64,000 nucleotides of DNA from Arthrobacter sp. AZCC_0090 (GTDB lineage Bacteria > Actinomycetota > Actinomycetes > Actinomycetales > Micrococcaceae): positions 1 through 64,000 of the forward strand of contig NZ_JACHEE010000014.1 of the NCBI RefSeq assembly GCF_014207375.1, read 5' to 3'. The notes under the pieces are model-generated. The model was given only the letters and a program-made list of their open reading frames with translations, was not told where the DNA came from and ran no database searches. The translations under genes and the position numbers were made by a program. This document shows, one piece after another, positions 50,630 through 59,222 of the stretch (positions are counted from its first letter, which is position 1; each line of letters opens with the position of its first letter).

Positions 50630-51031
50630 TCACTCCTTCGCGAGGCGAGCCCAGCCCAACTGTTCCTGCTGCTTGCGGCTCAATGACGAAACTACTAAGT
50701 CATAGGAGTCCTCCACCATGTCCCGGACCATGGTGTCCGGCAGTGCGCCGTCCAGCCGCACGCCATTCCAGTGCGTCTTGTTCATATGCCAGGCGCCAGT
50801 GATTTCCGGATGGGCCGCCCGCAATTGCACAGCCAGGGCAGGATCGCATTTGAGGCTCACCGCCAGGTTATGGTCGTCCATGGCGGAGGCCGCGAACATT
50901 TTGCCCTCCTGCTTGGCTCCCCCGGACACGGCGGAACGGACTTTGAAAACCGACGTTTCCGGGCCGAAGGGAAAGTCCTCAAAAACCCCGGGGAAGCCCA
51001 GGCAGATTCGGCGAAGGGTAGCAGCATCCAT
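50630..51031 (-). CDS. MmcQ/YjbR family DNA-binding-like protein
   Basis: A 133-residue protein with the YjbR pattern: ICLGFPGVFEDFPFGPETSVFKV at the start and HMNKTHWNGVRLDGALPDTMVRDMVEDSYDLVVSSL near the end. The fold resembles a CyaY-like domain and has been proposed to bind DNA, though the function is unproven. It lies 82 bp upstream of the TPR gene's ribosome site on the same strand and may be cotranscribed with it. Confidence 0.93.
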   Translation of the reverse strand: MDAATLRRICLGFPGVFEDFPFGPETSVFKVRSAVSGGAKQEGKMFAASAMDDHNLAVSLKCDPALAVQLRAAHPEITGAWHMNKTHWNGVRLDGALPDTMVRDMVEDSYDLVVSSLSRKQQEQLGWARLAKE

Positions 51032-51057
51032 GCACTGAGACTAACGGAGACCCAGCC

Positions 51058-51906
51058 TCACGCAACGCCCAGGAAGTCCTCCAGGAGCACCACTTCCAGT
51101 CCGGCGGCGAGTTGCGCGGAACGGAATGCCGCAAAATCGGCCGCGAATTCGGGGCGGAAGTGCATCAGGACGATGTCGCCAGGACGTAGCGAATTTCCGT
51201 ATTGGTAGTCCATGCGCCCGGCATTTGCCTTGACCTCCCAGGTAATGATCGCTTTCAGGCCCGCGGCAGCCACTGCCTGCCTCATGGTGGTGGAGTAGCC
51301 ACCCCCAGGTGGCCTGAACAGGGTGGGCCTGCGGCCGTACTGCTGGACGGCAAAATCCTGCATGCCCGCGATGTCATCCAATTGCCGCTGGTAACCCCAC
51401 TGTGTGGCCATGTTGACGTTGTGGCTCACCGTATGGTTTTCGACCAAGCTCCCCTGCGCCATGAACGCCTTGAAGAACCCGGGGTTGTCGCGGACCGTGT
51501 TGCTCGTCAGGAACAGTGTGGCCGGGTAGTCATTCTCCGCGAGGAGGCGGACGCTTTCCGGGGACTTGACCACTCCGTCATCGATCGTCAGGAACACCAC
51601 GGGATGTTTGGTGGGGATTTTGGTGATCACAGGAGCCAGCCCGCCTTGGATAGGCGGCAGGGCAAAGTCAGGGACAAAGGAGCGCCGGAGCCGCTTGGGG
51701 AGCCCCGGGCTAGGCGTGGGGCCCGATGCGATGCTTGGCGATCCCGACGACGACGGCGCGGCGCCCGCACTGCCGGGAGCCGCCGTCGGGCTTTCTCCGG
51801 ACAGGTTTCCGGGAGCAGCGCAAGCTCCGAGCCCTGCCACGAGGGATGCCCCAAGGAGGCCGAGCGCAGTACGTCGGCTGGCAGTGGAGGGATGGTCGTC
51901 GCACAT
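51058..51906 (-). CDS. Polysaccharide deacetylase lipoprotein
   Basis: A 282-residue CE4 (NodB) enzyme from ATG 51906. A lipoprotein signal (TASRRTALGLLGASLVAGLGAC, which also has RR) precedes a Ser/Pro/Ala linker. The NodB motifs are TIDDG (catalytic and metal Asp), ENHTVSHN (metal His pair) and RPPGGGYS. It removes acetyl groups from peptidoglycan or another surface polysaccharide. The last motif near HFRPEFAADF is also recognisable. Confidence 0.94.
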   Translation of the reverse strand: MCDDHPSTASRRTALGLLGASLVAGLGACAAPGNLSGESPTAAPGSAGAAPSSSGSPSIASGPTPSPGLPKRLRRSFVPDFALPPIQGGLAPVITKIPTKHPVVFLTIDDGVVKSPESVRLLAENDYPATLFLTSNTVRDNPGFFKAFMAQGSLVENHTVSHNVNMATQWGYQRQLDDIAGMQDFAVQQYGRRPTLFRPPGGGYSTTMRQAVAAAGLKAIITWEVKANAGRMDYQYGNSLRPGDIVLMHFRPEFAADFAAFRSAQLAAGLEVVLLEDFLGVA

Positions 51907-51977
51907 TGGGTTCCCTGGTTTCGAATTCGGGTGATTGCCCCCGGAGTGTAACAGCGGCCGGTTAACAGAAGGCGCCA

Positions 51978-52400
51978 CTAGTTGTCGCTTCGCCAGCCCA
52001 TCTGCGCCGGGCAAGCGTTCATCACGACGTCCAGGCCCGCCTTCTTAGCCCGCTCCGCCGCATCCTCGTCAATCACGCCGAGCTGGAGCCACACTGCTTT
52101 CGCTCCCACCGCAATTGCTTCGTCCACCACGCCGCCAACGCGCGAGGAATTCACAAAGCAGTCGACGACGTCGATGGGCTGTTCGAGGGGCACGTCGGCA
52201 AGGAACTTGTAGCCGGTTTCGCCGTGGACGTCTTCGCCTTTTTGGTTGATCGGGACGATCTCCATGCCCATGGTGTCGCGAATGTAGAGAGCCACTTCGA
52301 ACGCGGAGCGCCACTCATTCGTGCTGAGTCCCACGATTGCCCAGCGGCCCTTTGTTCGCATAAGCCGGTCGATGACTGCCGGATCGTTGACATGTGTCAT
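51978..52400 (-). CDS. CoA-binding domain protein (YccU-like)
   Basis: A 140-residue stand-alone CoA-binding Rossmann domain. The typical IVGLSTNEWRSAFEVALYI start, IVPINQKG and the VWLQLGVIDEDAAERAKKAGLDVVMNACPA ending are present. Such proteins bind CoA or acyl-CoA; their role is unknown. Upstream of the deacetylase gene with a 71-bp gap. Confidence 0.94.
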   Translation of the reverse strand: MTHVNDPAVIDRLMRTKGRWAIVGLSTNEWRSAFEVALYIRDTMGMEIVPINQKGEDVHGETGYKFLADVPLEQPIDVVDCFVNSSRVGGVVDEAIAVGAKAVWLQLGVIDEDAAERAKKAGLDVVMNACPAQMGWRSDN

Positions 52401-52472
52401 ACCCCAAGCCTACTACCGTGGTTTTGCGGGTCACTTGGCCGAATTATTGACTGGGATTCGTGCCAGGCGATG

Positions 52473-53360
52473 TTAGCGGGCCAGTCCGAAGAGCCAGCGC
52501 AGGGACGCTCCTTGGGACTTTCCCGAGGGGTCGGCCTTGCTGTCCTGGAGGACCTGTTGCAGTCCATCCTGGAACTCCTTGCTGCTCCATTTCGGCAAGG
52601 TGTCCGTTGCCTGCTTGAGTACGCCTTGGGAATCCGTCTTGGGCTCGGTGTGCGCTGTCTTCGGTACTCCGGGCCGCCCCACGGTCCCCTGCTTTGGTGA
52701 ATCCTTCATTTCGGCGGGATCCGTGGGCGACGGCACCACGTCCGGGGAAGGCTCAACCGCAGGCGGCGGGGCTGCTTCGGGGACAGGCGCGATGACCGGT
52801 TCCGGTGCTACGGCAGGAGCAGGCAGATCGACAGGCGCCGGGTGGGTGGTGACCTTCGGGGAATCGCCGGCCGGGGCTGGAGGTACCAGCGACGGCGGAG
52901 CAGTGGTCCAGCCCGGCGCCCAGTCGGAGATCAGCGACTGCATGAAATCGGGAGTGCCCTTGCTAAATCCGGAACTCGAGGCCGCAACGCCCCCGATGCC
53001 CAAGCCCATGGCGGTCAGGACCGCGGCACCAATGACGGCAGGGCGGTGTTTGCGCAGCTGACGACGCTTGCCGAGCTCATCGAGGGGATATTCTTCCGCA
53101 GGGTCGGCAGTGGCCGCCCCGGTTCCGGCCGCCCCGGTTCCGGCCGCCAGGCCAACTCCGGCAACGGGGCCAACTCCCACGGCGGTACCGGCCAGGAGCG
53201 CAGCAAGCGCCTGGCCGGGGATCGGCGCGGGCATGGACGCGAACGATTCCAGCGCCTTCAAGGAGTCCGTGAGCGCGGGAGCGTCCGCCAGTCCAGCCTC
53301 AAGCAGGAGCTCGTGGATGATCGCGTCGCGGTCAATGTCCTTGCAATCCCAACGCATCAT
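52473..53360 (-). CDS. Putative membrane partner (anti-sigma-like) of the ECF sigma factor
   Basis: A 295-residue protein that overlaps the ECF sigma gene by 4 bp. The N-terminal cytoplasmic part (about 1-103) has Ala/Gly-rich low complexity (GLAAGTGAAGTGAATA) and a basic stretch RRQLRKHRP before one membrane helix (about 105-127). The outer part is Pro-rich. No HxxxCxxC zinc anti-sigma motif is visible. The role as anti-sigma is inferred from coupling only; it could be another membrane protein. Confidence 0.8.
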   Translation of the reverse strand: MMRWDCKDIDRDAIIHELLLEAGLADAPALTDSLKALESFASMPAPIPGQALAALLAGTAVGVGPVAGVGLAAGTGAAGTGAATADPAEEYPLDELGKRRQLRKHRPAVIGAAVLTAMGLGIGGVAASSSGFSKGTPDFMQSLISDWAPGWTTAPPSLVPPAPAGDSPKVTTHPAPVDLPAPAVAPEPVIAPVPEAAPPPAVEPSPDVVPSPTDPAEMKDSPKQGTVGRPGVPKTAHTEPKTDSQGVLKQATDTLPKWSSKEFQDGLQQVLQDSKADPSGKSQGASLRWLFGLAR

Positions 53361-54079
53361 GGGGCCACGTATTCCTTTACTACCGAGTGCTCGCGGAGTG
53401 CATTCAACGCCCGGCGCTGCAGTTGCTTGACCGCGCCTTGGCTTTTCCCCATGATTTCGGCGGCCTGTTCCACTGTCAGACCAGCAACGATCCGAAGTGA
53501 CAGGACTTCCCGCTGGTCTTCCCGAAGGAGGCCCAGCAGGCCCATGACTTCCCGGGGCGAAACACGGTCCATCGCTTCGGCTTCCGCCGAACTCGACTGG
53601 CGAGCGTCACGCTCAGGTTCAAACTCGTGGTGCTCCGGGGCCCTGCTTTGCCGACGATGGTCATCCACCATCCGGGCGTGGGCTACCGAAAATACAAATG
53701 TCCGCAGACCACTGACGCCGCCGGTGATGGTCTCAACACGCGGCAGGACCGCAAGAAAGACGTCCTGGGTGACAGCTTCAGGATCCGAGACGCCTTTTGC
53801 TGTCAGGTAGCCGAGCACCTGGCCCGCGAAGGCTTGGTACACGGCACTGAACAGTTCAGCTTCCCGGTCCTGCAGGGCGCGCAAGGCTGCATCGGTCAAG
53901 ACGTCGGTCACAGAAGCGTGGCTTTCGTTGGGGAGCAAATGTCCGGATTGAAACGAGATCCTTGTTGCCGCCGAAATGCCGCACGGCCGGACAACCTCAC
54001 CTAGCTTAACCGCTGCTCCCATGAAGCCCAAGGACCGGCTTTCCGTTCCGGAGGCTCGCCTCTCCCGGACTGTGTACAT
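53357..54079 (-). CDS. ECF-type RNA polymerase sigma factor
   Basis: A 240-residue sigma-70-family factor. Region 2 (about 82-142: LFSAVYQAFAGQVLGYLTAKGVSDPEAVTQDVFLAVLP) and region 4 (about 180-230: LREDQREVLSLRIVAGLTVEQAAEIMGKSQGAVKQLQRRALNAL) are clear. The N-terminal roughly 70 residues lack similarity, and the start could be at 54022 instead. I keep 54079, which follows GAAGGG. It is translationally coupled to a single-span membrane protein. A terminator-like hairpin stands just upstream of the start. Confidence 0.93.
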   Translation of the reverse strand: MYTVRERRASGTESRSLGFMGAAVKLGEVVRPCGISAATRISFQSGHLLPNESHASVTDVLTDAALRALQDREAELFSAVYQAFAGQVLGYLTAKGVSDPEAVTQDVFLAVLPRVETITGGVSGLRTFVFSVAHARMVDDHRRQSRAPEHHEFEPERDARQSSSAEAEAMDRVSPREVMGLLGLLREDQREVLSLRIVAGLTVEQAAEIMGKSQGAVKQLQRRALNALREHSVVKEYVAP

Positions 54080-54099
54080 CCACGAAACCCTTCAGACAT

Positions 54100-54151
54100 G
54101 AAAAGGGCCGAGCTGAAACCTGATGGGGGACAAATTTCAGCTCGGCCTTTC
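54100..54151 (-). terminator. Terminator-like hairpin in the sigma factor leader region
   Basis: The sequences around 54102-54118 (GGGCCGAGCTGAAA) and 54135-54151 (TTTCAGCTCGGCC) form a long stem with a 16-base loop. On the minus strand it is followed by CTTTTC and lies only about 20 bp before the sigma factor start codon, so it could act as an attenuator. A plus-strand T-run (CCTTTC) is weaker. Confidence 0.6.
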
Positions 54152-54305
54152 AAAGAGGTAATCGTCGGGGCACCCCAAAGGGTTACGCGTATTCCAAAAG
54201 TTTTTTTCGAGCCCGTTTTTGGCGTTGATCAAGGCCTAAGGTTGGGTGGAACCCAGCTTTACTTCACCCATATCAACAACGTGCCCAGTACCTTTGGAGT
54301 GTCGG

Positions 54306-54737
54306 TTGCCCATTGTTAAGTCAGCACGCTCGCGAGGCGCACGCACTGTGACCCTGACCGTGTCCGTGTGTCTCGCAGGGACGCTCCTCAGCTGCGGTCG
54401 GAACGATCAAAACGCACTCGGACCATACCCGGATTCCACCCCGACCAGCACGAACGCCGGGATGCCCATCGAGACCGGCCCCGAGGATGGCTCGCCAATT
54501 CTGCCATGGACCCTGAATCGAATCGATGATACGGACAATCGGGTGTACTTAACAACCTCAAATTTCGAGTGCAGCGCTCCCAACCGGGCAAGAATCGCCG
54601 AAACCGCAGAGACCATCACGATCACCATCCTTGGCACACCCAACAAGGGTCCTTGCACTCAACAGCTGAACACCCTCATCACGTTTGTCCAGCTCAAGTC
54701 ATCGATCGGAAGCAGGAAGATATTGGGTTCCAAATAG
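54306..54737 (+). CDS. Small hypothetical lipoprotein
   Basis: A 143-residue protein starting at TTG 54306 with GGAG six bases upstream. The signal has a basic n-region (KSARSRGAR), a hydrophobic core (TVTLTVSVCLAG) and lipobox LLSC (Cys30). The mature part contains two further Cys (FECSAPN, GPCTQQL) and no known motif. Base composition is less GC-rich than in neighbours, and the gene stands alone, so it may be strain-specific. Confidence 0.65.
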   Translation: MPIVKSARSRGARTVTLTVSVCLAGTLLSCGRNDQNALGPYPDSTPTSTNAGMPIETGPEDGSPILPWTLNRIDDTDNRVYLTTSNFECSAPNRARIAETAETITITILGTPNKGPCTQQLNTLITFVQLKSSIGSRKILGSK

Positions 54738-54746
54738 CTTCAACGC

Positions 54747-54789
54747 ACGACGGCGAGCCGCCCCCTGAAAGGGCGACCCGCCGTCGTGA
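54747..54789. terminator. Hairpin between the lipoprotein and purA ends
   Basis: CACGACGGCG (54747-54756) pairs with CGCCGTCGTG (54780-54789). It lies between the convergent stops and may serve both; a short ATTT follows on the plus strand. Confidence 0.6.
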
Positions 54790-54803
54790 TTTGGCTTTGG
54801 TGT

Positions 54804-56093
54804 CTAATCCTCGATCAGATCGTGCACCACGATCGTCTGGTCCCGGTCCGGCCCGACGCCGATCGCGGAGAAGCGCGTGCCGGAGAGCTTCTCAAGGGCC
54901 AGCACATAATTGCGTGCGTTCTCGGGGAGGTCTTCCAGGGTCTTGGCGCCGGTGATGTCCTCGGTCCAACCGTCGAAGTACTCGAAGATCGGCACGGCGT
55001 GGTGGAACTCGGTCTGGGTCATTGGCATTTCGTCGTGGCGGACGCCGTCGACGTCGTAGGCCACGCAGACGGGGATCTGCTCGATGCCGGTGAGCACGTC
55101 CAGCTTGGTGACGAAGTAGTCCGTGAAGCCGTTGACGCGGGAAGCATGGCGCGCCAGAACGGCGTCGTACCAACCGCAGCGGCGCGGACGGCCGGTGTTC
55201 ACGCCAAACTCGCCACCGGTCTTCTGCAGGTACATGCCCATCTCGTCGAAGAGCTCCGTGGGGAACGGACCGGCGCCCACACGGGTGGTGTAGGCCTTGA
55301 TGATGCCGATGGAGCGCGAGATCCGGGTGGGTCCGATGCCCGAGCCGACGGACGCGCCGCCAGCAGTCGGGTTGGAGGAGGTCACAAACGGGTAGGTGCC
55401 GTGGTCGACGTCCAGGAACGTGGCCTGGCCGCCTTCCATGAGGACCACCTTGCCCTCGTCCAGAGCGTTGTTGAGGACCAGGGTGCTGTCAATGACCAGC
55501 GGCCGCAGGCGCTCGGCGTAGGACAGGAAATACTCCACGATCTCGTCTACCACCACGTTGCGGCGGTTGTAGACCTTGACCAAGAGCTCGTTCTTTTGGC
55601 GCAGCGAGCCTTCCACCTTCTGGCGGAGAATCGATTCGTCGAAGACGTCCTGGACGCGAATGCCCAAGCGGGCCACCTTGTCCATGTAGGCCGGGCCGAT
55701 TCCACGGCCTGTGGTGCCAATGGCTCGGCTGCCGAGGAAGCGCTCCGTGACCTTGTCCAACACTTGATGGTACGGCGCTACGAGGTGGGCATTGGCTGAG
55801 ACGCGCAAACGGGACGTGTCCGCGCCGCGGGCTTCCAGTCCATCGATCTCCTGGAACAGCGCCTCGAGGTTCACCACGCAGCCGTTGCCGATGATCGGAA
55901 TCGCGTTCGGGCTCAGAATGCCGGCAGGAAGGAGCTTGAGCTCATACTTCTCACCGCCCACCACAACGGTGTGCCCGGCGTTGTTGCCGCCGTTGGGCTT
56001 GACCACGTAGTCAACGCGGCCACCGAGCAGGTCGGTTGCTTTGCCTTTGCCTTCGTCGCCCCATTGGGCTCCGACGATCACGATAGCTGGCAT
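54804..56093 (-). CDS. purA: Adenylosuccinate synthetase
   Basis: A 429-residue enzyme that makes adenylosuccinate from IMP, aspartate and GTP. I choose the ATG at 56093 (MPAIVIVGAQWGDEGKGKATD), following GGGAGG; the frame is open to 56108. The P-loop GDEGKGK, His in NNAGHTVV, and RPRRCGWYDAV near the aspartate site are present. Separate from the purSQL cluster. Confidence 0.97.
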   Translation of the reverse strand: MPAIVIVGAQWGDEGKGKATDLLGGRVDYVVKPNGGNNAGHTVVVGGEKYELKLLPAGILSPNAIPIIGNGCVVNLEALFQEIDGLEARGADTSRLRVSANAHLVAPYHQVLDKVTERFLGSRAIGTTGRGIGPAYMDKVARLGIRVQDVFDESILRQKVEGSLRQKNELLVKVYNRRNVVVDEIVEYFLSYAERLRPLVIDSTLVLNNALDEGKVVLMEGGQATFLDVDHGTYPFVTSSNPTAGGASVGSGIGPTRISRSIGIIKAYTTRVGAGPFPTELFDEMGMYLQKTGGEFGVNTGRPRRCGWYDAVLARHASRVNGFTDYFVTKLDVLTGIEQIPVCVAYDVDGVRHDEMPMTQTEFHHAVPIFEYFDGWTEDITGAKTLEDLPENARNYVLALEKLSGTRFSAIGVGPDRDQTIVVHDLIED

Positions 56094-56492
56094 GGGATCC
56101 TCCCCCATTCTTTCGGGCCGGTCCTGGCGGGGTCACCAAGGCTCAGCGCCGTACATGAGAACGCCCCGAATCTTTCGGCCCTGCCTGCAGACTTTCGCAA
56201 AAGTTCACCGGCGGGATCAGCAAGAGTTCCGGGGCTCTTACCAGCCAAGTTTAGCCGATGCGGCTCTTGGACCTGTTGTCACACGGTCGGAGGGGACATG
56301 AATACGGCTTCGACCGTCCCGCAAGAGGTCGCTAGCGGAACGTGAACACTTCCCAAACAGTCCGTGCTGGACCTCCAAATCCGCGTTTGTGCCGAAGCTC
56401 GAGGGATACATTACTTTGTGCGTCTTCACCCCCAACCAACCCCGACAGCCGGATATCCGGCCGGGCGCTGCCCGTGACCTGAAGGGAACTCC
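56094..56492. other. Divergent promoter region between purA and the phosphoesterase gene
   Basis: A 399-bp gap without a supported gene. It should hold promoters for both purA (leftward) and the phosphoesterase gene (rightward). I see no strong palindrome, repeat unit or riboswitch motif. Confidence 0.4.
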
Positions 56493-58190
56493 ATGAAAAT
56501 TCCAAACAAGCGCTTTTTGCTGGCGAGCGGGGCGACGGCCCTCGCCGCATCCACGATCGCCGCCGGCATGATCGGGTTCGGCATGACGCCCGCCTCGGCC
56601 TCGTCCAATGACGACCATAAAGGAACCGCGACGCCCATCAAGCACGTTGTGGTGATTTTCGGCGAGAACGTCTCCTTCGACCACTACTTCGCGACGTACC
56701 CCCAGGCCGCAAACACCGCGGGCGAAACCCAGCAAGGCAGTGGCGCAGCGGCTCCGACGTTCACGGCGGCCAAGAACACCCCCAAGAACATCGCCACCCT
56801 CGCCCACGACAAGTTGCTGGCACCTAACAACCCCAACTCGGCCCAGCCCCAGCGGCTGACGCCAGGCCAGGCAATCACCTGCGACCAGGACCACGAGTAC
56901 ACCGCGGAGCAGAAGGCCTACAACGGTGGCCTGATGAACAAGTTCGTCGAGAACACCAGCATGGATACCTGCTCGGGTGGCCAGTTCGGCCGCCCTGGGC
57001 TCACCATGGACTACTACGACGGCAACACGGTCACAGGAATCTGGAACTACGCCCAGAACTTCGCCATGAGCGATTCCCACTTCAGCACCGTCTTCGGCCC
57101 GTCCAGCCCCGGCGCGCTCAACTTGGTGTCTGGCCAAACCCACGGCGTCACGGAGTTCACTGCGGACGGACAGCCGGTCAAGCCCGCAAGCAGCGACTAT
57201 ACGGTCAAGTTCCCCGACGCCAACGGCGTAGGCACCATGACGGAGGACCCGGATCCGGTCTATGACGACTGCTCCAACAAGAGCCATGCAAGCAAGAACA
57301 ACCTCGCCGGCATGCAGGGCAAGAACATCGGTGACCTGCTGAACGACAAGGGAGTCAGCTGGGGCTGGTTCCAGGGCGGCTTTGCCCCGACGACGGCGGC
57401 GACGGCCACCACTCCGGCGGCCTGCATAGCCACTCACACCAACATTGCAGGCGCCACCGTGACGGACTACAACCCGCACCACCAACCGTTCCAGTACTAC
57501 AAGTCAACGTCCAACCCGCACCACCTTGCTCCGGCCAGCGTGGACGAGATCGGACACAACGGTCAGGCCAACCACCAGTACGACACCACGGACTTCGCCA
57601 AGGTGGTCAACTCGGACAACATGCCTGCCGTCTCCTTCCTGAAGGCGGGAAACTACCAGGACGGCCACGCTGGCTACTCCGACCCCCTGGACGAGCAGAA
57701 GTTCATCACGCAACAGGTGAACGCCATCCAGAACTCGAAGAACTGGGAAAACACTGCCATCGTCCTGGCCTACGATGACTCGGACGGCTGGTACGACCAC
57801 GTCGCTGCCGGTGTGAAGAACTCCTCGAACACCACTGACGACGCCGCATGGTGCCTCAACGCATACAACAAGGGTGTGCCTATGGCCGGAGGCTATGCCG
57901 ACCGTTGCGGCCCCGGCCCCCGCCAGCCGCTTGTGGTGATTTCCCCCTTCGCCAAGAAGAACTTCGTGGACCACACCCAGACGGACCAGGCTTCTATCCT
58001 TCGCTTCATCGAGGACAACTGGCGCACGGGCCAGATTGGCGACTCGTCGGCAGACGCCAAAGCCGGATCCATCAACGCGATGTTCAACTTTGACAACGTG
58101 CGGGACGTCAAGTTCATCCTGAATGAATCGAACGGTACGGTGGTTTCCCGCACCAAGGAAAACCACGACCAGAACGACAACAAGCAGTAA
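56493..58190 (+). CDS. Secreted phosphoesterase (phospholipase C/acid phosphatase family)
   Basis: A 565-residue exported protein of the phosphoesterase family that includes phospholipase C and AcpA. The signal peptide (about 1-36: KRFLLASGATALAAS...TPASA) precedes IKHVVVIFGENVSFDHYFATYP, the family hallmark with the metal/nucleophile region. Later features are FGPSSPGALNLVSGQTHG and VLAYDDSDGWYDHVA, which carries metal-binding Asp and His. It probably releases phosphate or alcohols from phosphoesters outside the cell. The C-terminal end is charged (KENHDQNDNKQ). Confidence 0.93.
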   Translation: MKIPNKRFLLASGATALAASTIAAGMIGFGMTPASASSNDDHKGTATPIKHVVVIFGENVSFDHYFATYPQAANTAGETQQGSGAAAPTFTAAKNTPKNIATLAHDKLLAPNNPNSAQPQRLTPGQAITCDQDHEYTAEQKAYNGGLMNKFVENTSMDTCSGGQFGRPGLTMDYYDGNTVTGIWNYAQNFAMSDSHFSTVFGPSSPGALNLVSGQTHGVTEFTADGQPVKPASSDYTVKFPDANGVGTMTEDPDPVYDDCSNKSHASKNNLAGMQGKNIGDLLNDKGVSWGWFQGGFAPTTAATATTPAACIATHTNIAGATVTDYNPHHQPFQYYKSTSNPHHLAPASVDEIGHNGQANHQYDTTDFAKVVNSDNMPAVSFLKAGNYQDGHAGYSDPLDEQKFITQQVNAIQNSKNWENTAIVLAYDDSDGWYDHVAAGVKNSSNTTDDAAWCLNAYNKGVPMAGGYADRCGPGPRQPLVVISPFAKKNFVDHTQTDQASILRFIEDNWRTGQIGDSSADAKAGSINAMFNFDNVRDVKFILNESNGTVVSRTKENHDQNDNKQ

Positions 58191-58200
58191 CAGGCGTTTC

Positions 58201-58244
58201 GAAAACGGCACGGTCTCGAGCTCATCGAGGCGGTGCCGTTTCAG
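58201..58244 (+). terminator. Terminator after the phosphoesterase gene
   Basis: AAACGGCAC (58203-58211) pairs with GTGCCGTTT (58233-58241); inside it CTCGAG..CTCATCGAGG adds partial pairing. It starts 12 bp after the stop. Confidence 0.8.
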
Positions 58245-58445
58245 TTAACCCGGCCGCAGCTAAACGGTCGCGCCGCTTGCCGCCGTCGAGAGTCCCACCA
58301 CAGAAGTCCCGATTCACCCCACAGCTCACCGCCGTTCCGGTAGAGTTAACCAGCCCCCAACACAGCACCCAACCCCGACCGGTCGCGGCCAACCGTTCCC
58401 GGCCGGATAAGTGCGCCTCGCTACACGTAGGAGACCAAAGCCCAT

Positions 58446-59078
58446 ATGCAAGACCTGGCGACTGATTCACTCGAAGAGCAGCTCTGGAACCGACGTTTCG
58501 AACCCCACATCGCCGAGGTCACGGGGCTTTGCGATTCCCTCAAAGAACAGAAGCCGGGCAGCGAAGTCCTCTACGTGGACCCCGCCCACAGCGTTGACGA
58601 ATGCCGCATCATCAGCCTTTTCTCCAACACCCGCACCACGGAGGGCTCGGGCTTCATTGTCCCGGGTGACGCAGAAGCCACCAGCCGCATGGTGGGCATG
58701 CAGTGGCAGTTGGGCCTGCGTCCGGAACTCATGATGCCGTGGAACGTGTACCCGTGGATCGAACCGGACGGAGAGCCGGGCAAGCTGACTCCCGCCGACA
58801 TCACCGAAGGCCTCAAGCCGCTCCTGCGTTTGCTCGCGATCGTGCCGCGCACCTCCGTGCTGGTAGCCCACGGCAATGAAGCCCACCGCTTGGCAGACCA
58901 GCTCATGAAGGCCGCCCCGCAGAGCATCCACCGCCGCGGCTTCAAGACGTTCAAGGTCCGCTCCCTGGGTGGGCGCTCTTTCGCGGGCTCCCCTACGCGC
59001 CAGCAGGAGTACCTGGACCTCATCCATGGCGCTTACGCCGAGGCGATGGCCCGGACCGGCCTCACCCCCGTCTCCTAG
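58446..59078 (+). CDS. Uracil-DNA-glycosylase-like protein
   Basis: A 210-residue protein with features of the UDG-like superfamily: VDPAHSVDECRIISLF early on, MMPWNVYPWIEP in the middle and VLVAHGNEAHRLADQL later. The pattern matches a conserved actinobacterial family often annotated uracil-DNA glycosylase, but the catalytic residues cannot be confirmed by eye. Cytosolic. Monocistronic; TAGGAG lies about 12 bases before the ATG. Confidence 0.6.
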   Translation: MQDLATDSLEEQLWNRRFEPHIAEVTGLCDSLKEQKPGSEVLYVDPAHSVDECRIISLFSNTRTTEGSGFIVPGDAEATSRMVGMQWQLGLRPELMMPWNVYPWIEPDGEPGKLTPADITEGLKPLLRLLAIVPRTSVLVAHGNEAHRLADQLMKAAPQSIHRRGFKTFKVRSLGGRSFAGSPTRQQEYLDLIHGAYAEAMARTGLTPVS

Positions 59079-59088
59079 GACCCGCAAT

Positions 59089-59154
59089 CCCAACTGACTC
59101 GCAGTTAATGTCGTTATGAGGCGTCTAAACGACGTTAACTGCGAGTCAGTTGGG
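59089..59154. repeat. Long nested palindrome between convergent genes
   Basis: Perfect 20-bp outer arms at 59089-59108 and 59135-59154 (core CAACTGACTCGCAGTTAA), with inner arms GTCGTT (59110-59115) and AACGAC (59128-59133). It shares the nested-arm layout, but not the outer sequence, with the palindrome at 44981. It lies 10 bp after the stop of the glycosylase-like gene. Confidence 0.88.
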
Positions 59155-59166
59155 CGAGGAAAGCGC

Positions 59167-59204
59167 GACGGCGGCCGCCCCACCTTACGTGGGCGGCCGC
59201 CGTC
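59167..59204. terminator. Terminator-like hairpin after fba-DUF3151
   Basis: GACGGCGGCCGCCC (59167-59180) pairs with GGGCGGCCGCCGTC (59191-59204), a perfect 14-bp GC stem just downstream of the DUF3151 gene on its strand. Confidence 0.7.
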
Positions 59205-59222
59205 GGCGTCTTCTCAGCTTTT

